Positions 1 to 9,827 of a stretch of DNA of 64,000 bases are shown here, piece after piece. The translations under genes were made by a program, and so were the position numbers. Numbering within the stretch: position 1 is the first letter of the stretch; every line of letters begins with the position of its first letter. The notes below the pieces were generated by a model. The model had not been told where the DNA came from. It worked only from the letters and a program-made list of their open reading frames with translations, and made no database searches. Source of the stretch: Clostridia bacterium (lineage in GTDB: Bacteria; Bacillota; Clostridia; TANB77; CAG-508); NCBI GenBank assembly GCA_017515985.1, contig JAFWDV010000012.1, positions 55,559-119,558 on the forward strand, in the 5' to 3' direction.

Positions 1-396
1 GAGCATATCGAAGATATGAAGTCTAATGATATAAATGAAAAATTCGATAATATTGAGTTCAACCGTAGTGCAATTAGGGCATATACTAAAGATGGAGGCC
101 GTGCTACGATAAAAATTTCGACAAGTTTAGGCTATTTTTATCAGACTAATCAGAAAGATAAAAAGTATTACAGTGATGTAAAAAAGCAAACAAGATATAC
201 AACTGAGTTTGTATATGTTTATGATGAGTCTAAATTTGATAAACACCAAATTTCATATTCGGTTCACTGCAAAAACTGTGGTGCACCAATCCAAAATTTG
301 GGAAATAGTTATTGTACGTACTGTGGAACTCCAGTAGAGCGTATAAATTTAAAAGCATGGAAAATTACTTCATGCGAAGAAGATTATAATATTTAG
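1..396 (+). CDS. Zinc-ribbon protein, 5' end cut by window
   Basis: The frame is open from the first base of the window, so the true start probably lies upstream; an internal ATG at 16 has no convincing ribosome site. The C-terminal part carries two CxxC pairs (CKNCGAP and CTYCGTP) about 16 residues apart, which is a zinc ribbon. The stretch before it looks like a mixed alpha/beta domain that I do not recognise. It ends 11 bases before the SPFH gene, which also has zinc ribbons, so the two are probably co-transcribed. The function is unknown; a Tim44-like or membrane-associated protein is possible but not shown. Confidence 0.6.
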   Translation, partial: EHIEDMKSNDINEKFDNIEFNRSAIRAYTKDGGRATIKISTSLGYFYQTNQKDKKYYSDVKKQTRYTTEFVYVYDESKFDKHQISYSVHCKNCGAPIQNLGNSYCTYCGTPVERINLKAWKITSCEEDYNI

Positions 397-407
397 GAGG
401 TATTATT

Positions 408-1658
408 ATGGGATTACTAAGAGCAGCAGCAGGTGCTATCAGTGGAACATTGAAAGATCAATGGAAGGAAGCAATTAGATGCGAAGATTTAGGAAATGAA
501 ATTCTAATGAAGAAAGTTACTACAAGTACTGGTGTTATCACAAACAAAAGTACAATTATAGTAGGACCTGGACAATGTGCTATTATTTATGATAATGGTA
601 AAGTTATTGATGCAACAGCAGAGGAAGGATATTATGTATTTGACGAATCTTCAAGCCCATCATTCTTTGCAGGACAATTTGGTAAAGTATTTAAAGAAAT
701 GTGGGAGAGATTTACATACAATGGTGCTTCTGCAAAACAACAAGCTGTATTTTTCTTCAATACAAAGGAAATAACAGATAACCGTTTCGGAACACAAAAT
801 CCAATACCATTTCCAGATTGGACACGTTCAATAAATAATAGAATAAATGGTAGAGAAATTCCATTAAGCTTACAAATCAGAGTTCATGGAACATATTCAT
901 TCAAAATCTCTAATCCAGCTGTATTTATGAGAGAAATCTCAGGAACTGCTGATATTTTCTATAAAAAAGATTTAGTTGAAGGACAGATGCGTGAAGAAGT
1001 TGTAAGCGTACTTCAAAATGTTTTAAATGAATTAGGTGCTAGAGGATCAAAATTACCTGTAAATGAAAGAATCGCATTTGATGAGTTACCAAGCCAAACT
1101 GATGAGATGGAAGAAATGATGAACGAAAAAGTTTACGATGATAGAATTCGTGAAAGAGGTCTTTCAATTGTAAAATTCGTAATTAGTACTCCAACTCCAA
1201 CAGAGGAATCTTTAAAAGATATCAAAGATTACGAGAAAGCTGCAAATGTTAACTTACTTCAAGGTCAGGCTATTTCAGATTACGGCGAGGCTATGAAAAA
1301 TGCTGGAAGTAATGCTGGTGGAGCAATGAATGGATTCATTGGTGTTGGTATGATGAACAATGCTACAAATGGTGTAATGTCTGGAGCAGTTAACAATATA
1401 TGGAATCAACAACAAGAGCCACAACAACCACAACAACCTCAAGCTACTCCACAACCAGCTGCAGTTGTTGCAGAGCCAACAAGTGAAGATAATTCATGGG
1501 AATGTCCAAACTGCCATACTAAGGCAAATGGAAAATTCTGTCCAGAGTGTGGAACTAAAAAGCCAGAAGCTCCTGAAAAGAGAGTTTGCCCAGAGTGCGG
1601 AAAAGAGCTTAGTCCAAATGCAAAATTCTGCCCAGAATGTGGAACTAAAATAGATTAA
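408..1658 (+). CDS. SPFH-domain protein with C-terminal zinc ribbons (YdjI-like)
   Basis: The N-terminal part (about residues 1-300) matches the bacterial YdjI/virion-core-like branch of the SPFH (stomatin/prohibitin/flotillin) superfamily. Recognisable segments are KSTIIVGPGQCAII and the REEVVSVLQ helix. A Q/P-rich linker follows (about 330-355), then two zinc ribbons, CPNC...CPEC from about residue 365 and CPEC...CPEC near the end. SPFH proteins form membrane-associated oligomeric scaffolds; in bacilli the relative sits with stress and phage-shock genes. The ATG has a good AGGAGG site at 396-401. A terminator follows. The family is confident, the physiological role is not. Confidence 0.8.
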   Translation: MGLLRAAAGAISGTLKDQWKEAIRCEDLGNEILMKKVTTSTGVITNKSTIIVGPGQCAIIYDNGKVIDATAEEGYYVFDESSSPSFFAGQFGKVFKEMWERFTYNGASAKQQAVFFFNTKEITDNRFGTQNPIPFPDWTRSINNRINGREIPLSLQIRVHGTYSFKISNPAVFMREISGTADIFYKKDLVEGQMREEVVSVLQNVLNELGARGSKLPVNERIAFDELPSQTDEMEEMMNEKVYDDRIRERGLSIVKFVISTPTPTEESLKDIKDYEKAANVNLLQGQAISDYGEAMKNAGSNAGGAMNGFIGVGMMNNATNGVMSGAVNNIWNQQQEPQQPQQPQATPQPAAVVAEPTSEDNSWECPNCHTKANGKFCPECGTKKPEAPEKRVCPECGKELSPNAKFCPECGTKID

Positions 1659-1665
1659 TATATAA

Positions 1666-1704
1666 AAAGGATGGTGAATTTTAATTTTACCATTCTTTTT
1701 TTAC
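1666..1704 (+). terminator. Intrinsic terminator after SPFH gene
   Basis: Stem AAGGATGGT pairs with ACCATTCTT across an AT loop and is followed by a run of T. Confidence 0.75.
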
Positions 1705-1783
1705 TATAGGAAAATCAAATTTTTCCATAATATAGAAACGACATTTTATTAGCTAAAAGAGACTGCTTTTTTCGCCTAAAATA

Positions 1784-1812
1784 TTGAAATTTTCGCGTAA
1801 ATTTGATATATT
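1784..1812 (+). promoter_or_regulatory. SigA-type promoter for WG-repeat gene
   Basis: TTGAAA, 17-base spacer, TATATT, about 30 bases before the start codon. Confidence 0.6.
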
Positions 1813-1842
1813 ATGTAAGTAATAAAATATATGGAGGATATA

Positions 1843-3354
1843 ATGAGTAAAGGTAAAAGATATAATGATGAACAAAAGTTAAATCCTAAAAAAGTTTTAG
1901 CAGTATTAGTAGTAATAGCTTTAATAGTATTATTTATTTTTGGAATTAAAAATCTTTTAAAGAAAGAGCCAGCACAATCTAATAATTTTTCTGAGATATC
2001 ATATTTCCCTGCTTACCAAAACGATAAATGGGGTGTTATAAATTCAAAGGGTGATGTTGTTATAAATCCTGAATATTCAGAAATGATTATGATACCAGAT
2101 AGTAAAAAAGATGTGTTTATTTGCTACGAGGTTAATTATGCCGATGGAACATATAAAACAAAAGCAATTAATTCAAATAGTGCCGAACTATATAACACAT
2201 ATGCATCTGTAGATTTATTAAGTAATAATGATGAAAATGGTAATGTTTGGAATGAAGATAATGTTTTAAAAGTTTCTAAGGATGGAAAATATGGACTTAT
2301 AAACCTAGATGGAACTGAGCTTTTAAGCTGTAGCTACGAGAAAATAGAGCCAATAAAAGGTGTTAAAAATAGTATATTAGTATATAAAGATGGAAAATGT
2401 GGTTTAGTAAATAATAGAGGCGAGAAGCTTATTGAAAACGAGTATCAAGAGATTACAGCATTAACAACTGAATATACTGATGGATATATTGTTAAAAATC
2501 AAGATTCAAAGTTTGGTATAATATCAACAAATAAAGAAGTTGTTTTGGAATGCAAATATGAAGATATAATGCACATTTGTGGTAACGATCTTTATGCAGT
2601 AAAAGCAGACGGAAAATGGTTTGTAACAAATAAGGCTGGAGACAAGAACGTTGAAGTTGCATATAACGAAATAACATATATTGGTAATGAAACTTTAATT
2701 GCAAAGAGTGGCGATGGATATGGAATATATGGCTTAGATAAAAGCGAGAAGGTTAAGCCAGAATATCAAAGCATTCAGTATGCATTTGCTGATAATTATA
2801 TAGCAAAGAAAGATAATAAATGTGGAGTTATAAATTCAAAGGGTGAAACACTAGTACAATTCGAATATGATACAATGAATTATAATAAAAATGCTGATTG
2901 CATATTCGCTAAAAAGGCTGGAGATGAAAATACATATTTATTAGATAGAAATTCAGAAGTTAAGGTTACAAGCAAAGATATTACAGTTTATAACGGTTAT
3001 ATCAGAGCTAAAATCGATGATGAGTATAAGTTTTATAATTTGAAATTCGAAGAAAAAACTAATAGAGATGTGTTTGATAATCATACTCTTTATGTTGCAA
3101 AGAATGATGGTAAATTTGGACTTGTTAATAAAGACGGAACGCTAGTTGTTCAATATCAATATGAAGATGTTACAGAGCAAAATGAGTATGGATATGTAAC
3201 TGTTAAAAAGGATGGAAAATGGGGCGTTATAGATCAGTATGGAAATGTTGTAGTAGAGCCTAAATATGATTATTCAGATATTTCTAAAATTACATTTGTT
3301 GGAAAATGGCATTCTATAGAAGATGTTAATCCAGTGTATTTTATTTGTGAATAA
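1843..3354 (+). CDS. Membrane-anchored WG-repeat protein
   Basis: An upstream in-frame ATG at 1831 overlaps the GGAGG ribosome site, so the ATG at 1843 is the likely start. A lysine-rich cytoplasmic tail is followed by one hydrophobic segment (about residues 18-38). The rest is an array of WG repeats of about 40-45 residues, recognisable by motifs such as KWGVINSKGDVVI, KYGLINLDG and KWGVIDQYGNVVVEPKY. WG repeats form an extracytoplasmic beta-rich structure, but no general function is known. The gene is monocistronic, with its own promoter and a terminator. Confidence 0.8.
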   Translation: MSKGKRYNDEQKLNPKKVLAVLVVIALIVLFIFGIKNLLKKEPAQSNNFSEISYFPAYQNDKWGVINSKGDVVINPEYSEMIMIPDSKKDVFICYEVNYADGTYKTKAINSNSAELYNTYASVDLLSNNDENGNVWNEDNVLKVSKDGKYGLINLDGTELLSCSYEKIEPIKGVKNSILVYKDGKCGLVNNRGEKLIENEYQEITALTTEYTDGYIVKNQDSKFGIISTNKEVVLECKYEDIMHICGNDLYAVKADGKWFVTNKAGDKNVEVAYNEITYIGNETLIAKSGDGYGIYGLDKSEKVKPEYQSIQYAFADNYIAKKDNKCGVINSKGETLVQFEYDTMNYNKNADCIFAKKAGDENTYLLDRNSEVKVTSKDITVYNGYIRAKIDDEYKFYNLKFEEKTNRDVFDNHTLYVAKNDGKFGLVNKDGTLVVQYQYEDVTEQNEYGYVTVKKDGKWGVIDQYGNVVVEPKYDYSDISKITFVGKWHSIEDVNPVYFICE

Positions 3355-3366
3355 TATGTTAATAAG

Positions 3367-3403
3367 AAGCGGCCATGTTATAAATGGTCGTTTTATTTTT
3401 TGA
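3367..3403 (+). terminator. Intrinsic terminator after WG-repeat gene
   Basis: Stem CGGCCAT pairs with ATGGTCG and is followed by TTTTATTTTTT. It spans the in-frame ATG at 3384, which argues against that codon as the acpS start. Confidence 0.7.
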
Positions 3404-3419
3404 AAAAAGGAATTATGAT

Positions 3420-3788
3420 ATGAAATTTTGCGTTGGAAATGATATAATTGAAACTAAAAGAATAGAAAGATTGTGTAAGAAATTTTCTGATAAGTTTAAA
3501 AATAGAGTATATTTAGAAAGTGAAATACAGTACTGCGAAAGTAAAAAAGAAAATAAATATCAGAGCTATGCTGGTAGATTCGCAGCTAAAGAAGCTATAT
3601 ATAAAGCTATATCGGGTAAATTAGATAATAAATATAGTGTTTCATGGACTGATATAGAGATTATAAATGACGAAAGCGGTAGACCGTTTGTTAAGCTTAA
3701 GGGAATGGACTTTGTTGAGGAGATTGATGTTAGCATTTCGCATGTGAAGGAATATGCGATTGCTACCGCGATTGTTACATTTAAATAG
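3420..3788 (+). CDS. acpS: Holo-[acyl-carrier-protein] synthase
   Basis: The protein transfers 4'-phosphopantetheine from CoA to the serine of acyl carrier protein in fatty acid synthesis. At about 122 residues it has the AcpS length. It shows the N-terminal GNDIIETKRIE motif (metal-binding Asp), and later YAGRFAAKEAIYKA with the catalytic E/K region. The start at 3420 is chosen because the AAAAAGG site lies just upstream and the earlier ATG lies in the terminator hairpin. TatD follows 22 bases downstream. Confidence 0.92.
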   Translation: MKFCVGNDIIETKRIERLCKKFSDKFKNRVYLESEIQYCESKKENKYQSYAGRFAAKEAIYKAISGKLDNKYSVSWTDIEIINDESGRPFVKLKGMDFVEEIDVSISHVKEYAIATAIVTFK

Positions 3789-3810
3789 AATATAGAAGTA
3801 GGAGGAATTT

Positions 3811-4590
3811 ATGGAATTTTTTGATTCACATGCTCATTATAACGATGAAAAATTTGATGAAGATAGAGCAGATATAATAAAGAAAATATATGATTCAGGA
3901 GTTACCAAGTTTGTGTGTGCTGGATATAGTTTGGATTCTAGTAAATTTGGTCTTGAGATAGCAAATGATTATGAATTTGTGTATACAACATGTGGAATTT
4001 CTCCTAATGACATTCCGGTGAATCGAGAAGTTATTGATGCGCAATTAAAAGAAATTGAAAGCATTGCAAAAAATAATTCTAAGGTTGTTGCAATAGGTGA
4101 AATTGGGTTTGATTACTATTGGAACAAGGATAATAAAGATATCCAGAAATACGTTTTTGAAAAGCAAATAGGGATAGCAAATAGATTACAATTACCAATT
4201 ATGATACATACTAGAGACGCTATAATGGATACTATAGACATAATTAAAAATACTGATTTTGCAAAGCCAGGTATATTTCATTGTTGCCCTCAAAATAAAG
4301 ATTTGATAAAAGCTGGTGTTGAGAAAGGGTTTTATATTTCGTTTGCTGGACCAATTACATTCAAAAGTTCAAAGAATGCTGATGAAATGATTAATTTGGT
4401 TCCGTTAAATCAGATATTAATTGAAACGGATAGTCCATATCTTTCTCCAGAGCCAAATAGAGGTACGCGTAATGATTCAAGAAATGTAAAGTATGTTGCT
4501 CAAAAGATTGCGGATGCTAAAAATATTAGTTTAGACGAAGTTGCTAAAGCTACATATAATAATGCAAAAAGAGCTTTTAATATTGATTAG
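3811..4590 (+). CDS. tatD: TatD-family metal-dependent hydrolase
   Basis: This is a TIM-barrel deoxyribonuclease of the TatD/YabD family. The metal ligands are visible as the N-terminal HAHYND (HxH), GEIGFDYYW (Glu), HTRDA and HCCPQ (His), and ETDSPYLSP (Asp) near residue 210. The length of 259 residues is normal. The ribosome site is AGGAGGAATTT. It sits in a run of DNA repair genes (ogg, addB, udg), consistent with a role in 3'-end DNA processing, although TatD substrates in vivo are debated. Confidence 0.9.
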   Translation: MEFFDSHAHYNDEKFDEDRADIIKKIYDSGVTKFVCAGYSLDSSKFGLEIANDYEFVYTTCGISPNDIPVNREVIDAQLKEIESIAKNNSKVVAIGEIGFDYYWNKDNKDIQKYVFEKQIGIANRLQLPIMIHTRDAIMDTIDIIKNTDFAKPGIFHCCPQNKDLIKAGVEKGFYISFAGPITFKSSKNADEMINLVPLNQILIETDSPYLSPEPNRGTRNDSRNVKYVAQKIADAKNISLDEVAKATYNNAKRAFNID

Positions 4591-4614
4591 ATAAAAAATT
4601 TAGGGAGTTTGCAT

Positions 4615-5499
4615 ATGAAAAAACAAGAGCTTGTTATTAATAAGTTTGATTCGTTTGAGTTAAAAGACATATTTGACTGTGGGCAGTGCTTTAGATGGAA
4701 TTTAGAAAGCGATGGCAGTTACACAGGAGTTGTTAAACATGGCGTATTAAATGTTAATTGCGATGAAAAAAAGATATATTTTAAAGGCGCGCTTGATTGT
4801 GATATTGAAAAATTTGTGCATGATTATTTTGATTTTGATAGAGATTATGATAAGATTAAGACGTCTTTAGCTAAGATTGATAAGCATATGGAGACCAGTG
4901 TTAAGTTTGGAAAAGGAATTAGAATTTTAAATCAAGATTTGTGGGAGACTATTATTTCTTTTATTATTTCTGCTAACAATAATATTCCTAGAATTAAAGG
5001 AATTATTGAAAGATTATCGGAGAAGTATGGCACGAAGGTTGAGTTTGAAGGAAATGATTACTTTTTGTTTCCACGTCCTGATGAGCTTAGAGCTACTACA
5101 GTTTCTGAATATAGGGCTCTTGGTTTAGGTTTTAGAGATATAAGACTTTTTGAAACAACTCAAATGGTTTTAAACGGTGATATTAATTTGAATGAATTAT
5201 ATAGTTTGAATACGCAAGATGTTAGACAAAAACTTCTAGAGCTATCAGGCGTTGGACCTAAGGTGGCTGATTGTATCTTACTTTTTTCAGATTTGAAAAG
5301 ATTTGATATTTTCCCAATAGATGTGTGGGTTAGAAGAGTTATGAACGACTTATATATTAAAAATGAAGATGAGAAGAAGGTAAGCAATAATAAAATTAAC
5401 GAACTTGCATTCAAAAAGTTTGGAGATATGGCAGGTCTTGCTCAGCAATATTTGTTTTATTGGAGAAGATCTGTGGAGAATACATTAGATAAAAAATAG
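4615..5499 (+). CDS. ogg: 8-oxoguanine DNA glycosylase/AP lyase (Ogg1 family)
   Basis: The protein excises oxidised guanine from DNA. The N-terminal OGG-N domain contains FDCGQCFRW, as in clostridial and human OGG1. The HhH-GPD part has SGVGPKVADC with the Schiff-base lysine and FPIDVWVRR with the catalytic aspartate. The ATG at 4615 is spaced 7 bases from AGGGAG; the in-frame TTG at 4609 is too close to that site. It lies between tatD and addB. Confidence 0.9.
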   Translation: MKKQELVINKFDSFELKDIFDCGQCFRWNLESDGSYTGVVKHGVLNVNCDEKKIYFKGALDCDIEKFVHDYFDFDRDYDKIKTSLAKIDKHMETSVKFGKGIRILNQDLWETIISFIISANNNIPRIKGIIERLSEKYGTKVEFEGNDYFLFPRPDELRATTVSEYRALGLGFRDIRLFETTQMVLNGDINLNELYSLNTQDVRQKLLELSGVGPKVADCILLFSDLKRFDIFPIDVWVRRVMNDLYIKNEDEKKVSNNKINELAFKKFGDMAGLAQQYLFYWRRSVENTLDKK

Positions 5500-5519
5500 A
5501 TTGAAAGGTATTTTATATT

Positions 5520-8500
5520 ATGGGATTAAGGCTTGTTTATGGTAAATCTGGAACAGGAAAAAGTACATATATTTTTAATGAAATAAAAGAAAAGATAAAT
5601 GATGAAAGTAAAATATATATTATAACTCCAGAGCAGTTTTCATTTACTGCTGAAAGAGAGCTTCTTAACGTAGTTGGCACTGGAGCCGCGCTTAATGCGG
5701 AAGTTCTTACGTTTAATCGTATGGCTCATAGAGTAATGGCTGAAGTAGGTGGAAATACAAAAACTGCATTATCTGGATGCGGTAAAGCTATGCTTATTTA
5801 CAATATCTTGCTTAATGAAAAAGAAAGATTAAATTTTTTAGGAAAGTCAGACGAAAACATAGAGCTTATTTCTACGCAAATAACTGAGTTTAAAAAGCAT
5901 GGTGTTAGCATTGAAAACTTAGATGATATTATTGATAAATCAGAAGATAAATATTTAAAATCCAAAATGGCAGATATGAGAGCGGTTTATTCTAAGTTTG
6001 AAGAAACAATAAAGAATAAATACATTGATGAAAATGATGTTTTGACAATTCTTGCGGAGCAATTACCAAATACAAATATTTTTGAAAATACACTGATTTA
6101 TATTGACGAATTCGTTGGCTTTACTAAGCAAGAATATGATATTATTGCAATTTTGCTAAATCAAGCAAAGCAAGTTACTATCAATGTTTGCTCTGATTCA
6201 TTAGAGCAAAGCAATTCTCCAGATACGGATATTTTTTATGCCAATAAGCTTACAGTAAAGAAAATTATGGATGTTGCAAATAGCGTAGGTGCACAGGTAG
6301 ATAGCCCAGTGTATATGGAAGATGTTGTTAGATTTAATAATAGTGAACTTAGGCATTTAGAGCGCAATTTATATGCAGTTCCATATTCGCAATATAATAA
6401 TGAAGAGGTTCAAAATATTAAATTGTTTTTGGCAAATAACCCATATTCGGAGATTGAAAATATTGCTGAAAACATTGTAAAACTTGTAAAAAATCAGGGA
6501 TATAGATACAAGGATATTTCGATTATTACAAAGAATTTGGATACATATTCTAACCTATGTAAGGTAATTTTTAATAAGTACCAAATTCCTGTGTTTATCG
6601 ATGAAAAGAAGGATTTAAGCCAAAATATTATTGTTAAATATCTGCTTTCAATACTAGAAATTTTCTCTAAAAATTGGTCTTATGAATCCGTGTTTAATTA
6701 TGTTAAAACTGGATTTTTAGATATTACAAGAGAAGAGATATATGCTTTAGAAAATTATTGCTTAAAATGGGGGATTAAGTATAGTAAGTGGTATAAAGGT
6801 GATTGGAATTTTCACGATGAGGATGATTCAAACAGGGAGCAAATAGCGAGATTTAGAGAGCTTAGAGGCATTATTGTAAATCCTTTGTTAAAATTTAAAG
6901 AAAATCTTGTTGGTACTAATTCTGCTAAAGAGCTAACTATGAGATTATATAATTTCTTGATTGAAAATGAAATTGATAGAAAGCTAGAGCAAAAGAAAGA
7001 AGAGCTTATTGCTATTGGAAAAACGGATGTTGCTACAGAATATGAAACCAGCTGGAAGATTATTGTTCAGGTTTTGGATGAAATTGTCCTTGTTTTTGGT
7101 GATGATAAAATTTCGTTTGATAGATATATGCAAATTCTTAAAACTGGCCTTGGAAATAGCGATTTAGGTAAGATTCCAGGAACGCAGGATCAAGTTATCA
7201 TGGGCGATATTGATAGATCAAGAAGCCATAAAATTAAAACTGCATTTATAATTGGCTTGAATGATGGTATGTTTCCTAGTGTTAATAAGAATGAGGGATA
7301 TTTTAATGATAAAGATAGAGAATATCTAAAAGATGAAGGTATTGAGCTTGCTAAGGGAACTGTTGAAAGAATGTATGAAGATAATTTTAATATTTACAAG
7401 GCGTTCACATCAGCAAGTGATAATGTTAATTTATCGTATTCATCTTCTAGCTCTGATGGTAAAACTTTGAGAGCTTCAATGCTTGTATCAAAAGTTAAGA
7501 GAATTTTTCCAGGTTTAAAAGAGGAAAGCGATATTATTGAAAAGAAATATGAAATATTAACTGAAAATACAACTTTTGAGGAGCTGCTAAATAAAATCAG
7601 AGATTATAGAGATGATGGAGAGGAATTAAGTAGTGAATGGGTTTCTGCTTATAACTATTATATGTCTGAAGATAAGTGGAAATATAAGCTTATAAGTAGC
7701 CTAAAGGCTTTAAATTACACTAATATTCCGGATAAAATTGATAAAGAAAATGTTGATAGTTTATATGGTAAAACGCTAAAAACGAGTGTTTCAAGACTTG
7801 AGCAATATAGGGCGTGCCCATTTTCGTACTATTTGAAGTATGGTCTTAACCTATCTGAAAAGGATACGTTAAAGGTTGATAGCCTTGATACAGGTACTTT
7901 TATGCACGATACGATTGATACTTTTTTCAACAAGATACGAGAGCGTAATATTAAAATACATGAGTTGGAAGATGACGAGATTGATTCTATTATAGAAGAG
8001 ATAATAAGTGAAAAACTTGGGCTTGATAGAAACTTTATTTTTTCTGCTACTCCAAAATATAAAGTGCTATCAGAGAGGCTTACACGTGTTGTTAAAAGAT
8101 CAATGAAGTATATTATTGATAGTATAAAATATAGTAAATTTGACGTTTTAGGTAATGAAGTTGAATTTAAAGAAGGAAAAGATTATGCTCCAATTACGCT
8201 AGATTTGGATGATGGTAGAAAAGTAGAAATAACTGGAAAGATTGATAGAATTGATATTGCCGAAGATTCTGAAAATAAATATATAAGAATTATTGATTAT
8301 AAATCCTCATACAAAAATATAGAGCTTAATTCTGTTTACGCTGGCTTACAAATACAGCTACTAACGTATTTAGATGCTGTTTGTAAGGAAGAGGAAGTAA
8401 ATCCTGCAGGAGTTTTATATTTCAATTTAATTGATCCTATAATAAAGTCTGAAAAAAATATGACTGAGGAAGAAATTGAAAATGAAATAAGGAAAAAGTT

Positions 8501-8891
8501 TAAGATGCAGGGATTAATTTTAGCTGATGTAAATGTGGTGAAAATGATGGATACTAAACTTGAAAGTGGTGCATCATCAGTAGTTCCAGCATATATTAGT
8601 GCAAAAGATGGCGAATTAAGCCAAAGCAAAACATCAGGAGTTTCAAGGAAGCAATTTGAATACTTACAAAAATATATGAATAAAATTATAAAACAAATAT
8701 CAGAAGAAATAATGTCTGGAAATATCGATATTAATCCTTATTATAAAAAGAAAAAGACTCCATGTGAATTTTGCAAATATAAGGCTATATGTGGGTTTGA
8801 TACAGGTAATGCCAACAATAAATATAATTATATAAATGAAATGGAAAAAAATGCAGTTTTGGAAATGATTAAGGAAGAAGTTGAAGAATAG
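5520..8891 (+). CDS. addB: AddAB helicase-nuclease, AddB subunit
   Basis: This is the nuclease and Chi-recognition subunit of the RecBCD-like AddAB complex that resects double-strand breaks. It has a Walker A (GKSGTGKST) at residues 9-17. The C-terminal RecB-like nuclease contains GTFMHDTI, then IDRIDI and IIDYKSS. The four cysteines of the iron-sulfur staple are visible: one in RACPFSYYLKYG (about residue 766) and three in CEFCKYKAIC (about 1082-1091). The length of 1123 residues is typical of AddB. The partner addA normally follows, but here the next gene is pgeF and no addA lies in the window. Confidence 0.9.
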   Translation: MGLRLVYGKSGTGKSTYIFNEIKEKINDESKIYIITPEQFSFTAERELLNVVGTGAALNAEVLTFNRMAHRVMAEVGGNTKTALSGCGKAMLIYNILLNEKERLNFLGKSDENIELISTQITEFKKHGVSIENLDDIIDKSEDKYLKSKMADMRAVYSKFEETIKNKYIDENDVLTILAEQLPNTNIFENTLIYIDEFVGFTKQEYDIIAILLNQAKQVTINVCSDSLEQSNSPDTDIFYANKLTVKKIMDVANSVGAQVDSPVYMEDVVRFNNSELRHLERNLYAVPYSQYNNEEVQNIKLFLANNPYSEIENIAENIVKLVKNQGYRYKDISIITKNLDTYSNLCKVIFNKYQIPVFIDEKKDLSQNIIVKYLLSILEIFSKNWSYESVFNYVKTGFLDITREEIYALENYCLKWGIKYSKWYKGDWNFHDEDDSNREQIARFRELRGIIVNPLLKFKENLVGTNSAKELTMRLYNFLIENEIDRKLEQKKEELIAIGKTDVATEYETSWKIIVQVLDEIVLVFGDDKISFDRYMQILKTGLGNSDLGKIPGTQDQVIMGDIDRSRSHKIKTAFIIGLNDGMFPSVNKNEGYFNDKDREYLKDEGIELAKGTVERMYEDNFNIYKAFTSASDNVNLSYSSSSSDGKTLRASMLVSKVKRIFPGLKEESDIIEKKYEILTENTTFEELLNKIRDYRDDGEELSSEWVSAYNYYMSEDKWKYKLISSLKALNYTNIPDKIDKENVDSLYGKTLKTSVSRLEQYRACPFSYYLKYGLNLSEKDTLKVDSLDTGTFMHDTIDTFFNKIRERNIKIHELEDDEIDSIIEEIISEKLGLDRNFIFSATPKYKVLSERLTRVVKRSMKYIIDSIKYSKFDVLGNEVEFKEGKDYAPITLDLDDGRKVEITGKIDRIDIAEDSENKYIRIIDYKSSYKNIELNSVYAGLQIQLLTYLDAVCKEEEVNPAGVLYFNLIDPIIKSEKNMTEEEIENEIRKKFKMQGLILADVNVVKMMDTKLESGASSVVPAYISAKDGELSQSKTSGVSRKQFEYLQKYMNKIIKQISEEIMSGNIDINPYYKKKKTPCEFCKYKAICGFDTGNANNKYNYINEMEKNAVLEMIKEEVEE

Positions 8892-8968
8892 GGACGGACT
8901 CATTATTCTGGTTGATGGCTGAATGAGTTCGGTAAACTTTAAAAATGAGTCCATCCCATTTTTTTAGG
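8889..8968 (+). repeat. GGGACGGA palindrome, likely doubling as addB terminator
   Basis: Arms GGGACGGACTCATT (8891-8904) and AATGAGTCCATCCC (8944-8957) pair with one G-U, and a T-run follows. The outer arm sequence GGGACGGA recurs at 16081 and 53402. Confidence 0.7.
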
Positions 8969-8980
8969 AGGAATTTTGCG

Positions 8981-9760
8981 ATGAAAGATTTAACTAACGA
9001 GAGTGTTATACATGTTAGAAAAGATGGTGTTCAGTTTTTACAATTTAGGAAGTTACTTGAGTATAGTGATAAAATTATTCATTGTTATACATTAAAACCT
9101 ATTGATATCAAGGGAAAAAGCAAAGATGATGAGAATTATAAAATGATTTGTAATGCTTTGGAACTCGATTATAACAATGTTGTTATACCTTTTCAGACTC
9201 ACACGAATAATGTTGATATTGTTCTGAAAGATAGTGAGAGCGGTGAATTTCCTGAGACAGATGGCTTGATTACTAACGAAAAAAATAAAATTTTATGTGC
9301 TAGTTTTGCAGATTGTACATCACTTTATTTGTATGATCCTGTGAAAAATGCTATCGGAAATATTCATTCTGGTTGGCGTGGTACGGTAGCAAAAATTGGA
9401 AAAGTTGCTGTTGAGAAAATGACTAAAGAATTTGGCTCTAATCCAGAAGATTTAATATGTTGCATCGGTCCTACAATAAGACAATGTCATTTTGAGGTTG
9501 AGGATGATGTTAAGAATTTATATATGGATGCTTTTGGAGATGAATCTATCATAAAAAAAGCAGATATAGTTAATGGCAAACAAAAATATTTTATAGATTC
9601 TGTAGCAGCAATTACTAAAATGTTAAAACAATGTGGATTAAAAAGTGAAAATATTATTGATTCTGGAATATGTACAGTTTGTAACAATGATGTATTACAT
9701 TCATACAGAAGCGAATGGAATTTATCTGGAAGAAATGCTTCTATCATTTGTTTAAAATAA
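8981..9760 (+). CDS. pgeF: Purine nucleoside phosphorylase/laccase-domain protein (PgeF, YfiH family)
   Basis: The YfiH/DUF152 family includes purine nucleoside phosphorylase/adenosine deaminase activity and a peptidoglycan-editing role reported in E. coli. Zinc ligand motifs are visible: FQTHTNNV, FADCTSLYLYD, GNIHSGWRGT and IGPTIRQCHFEV. The start at 8981 follows AGGAGG by about 10 bases; the earlier in-frame ATG at 8945 lies in the 3' arm of a palindrome. The length of 260 residues is normal. Confidence 0.88.
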   Translation: MKDLTNESVIHVRKDGVQFLQFRKLLEYSDKIIHCYTLKPIDIKGKSKDDENYKMICNALELDYNNVVIPFQTHTNNVDIVLKDSESGEFPETDGLITNEKNKILCASFADCTSLYLYDPVKNAIGNIHSGWRGTVAKIGKVAVEKMTKEFGSNPEDLICCIGPTIRQCHFEVEDDVKNLYMDAFGDESIIKKADIVNGKQKYFIDSVAAITKMLKQCGLKSENIIDSGICTVCNNDVLHSYRSEWNLSGRNASIICLK

Positions 9761-9827
9761 ATTTAGAGCATTGTGAATTTATGCTGTAATTATGTGGTTG
9801 TAAGACAAGAAAGGAATGGATTTTGAT

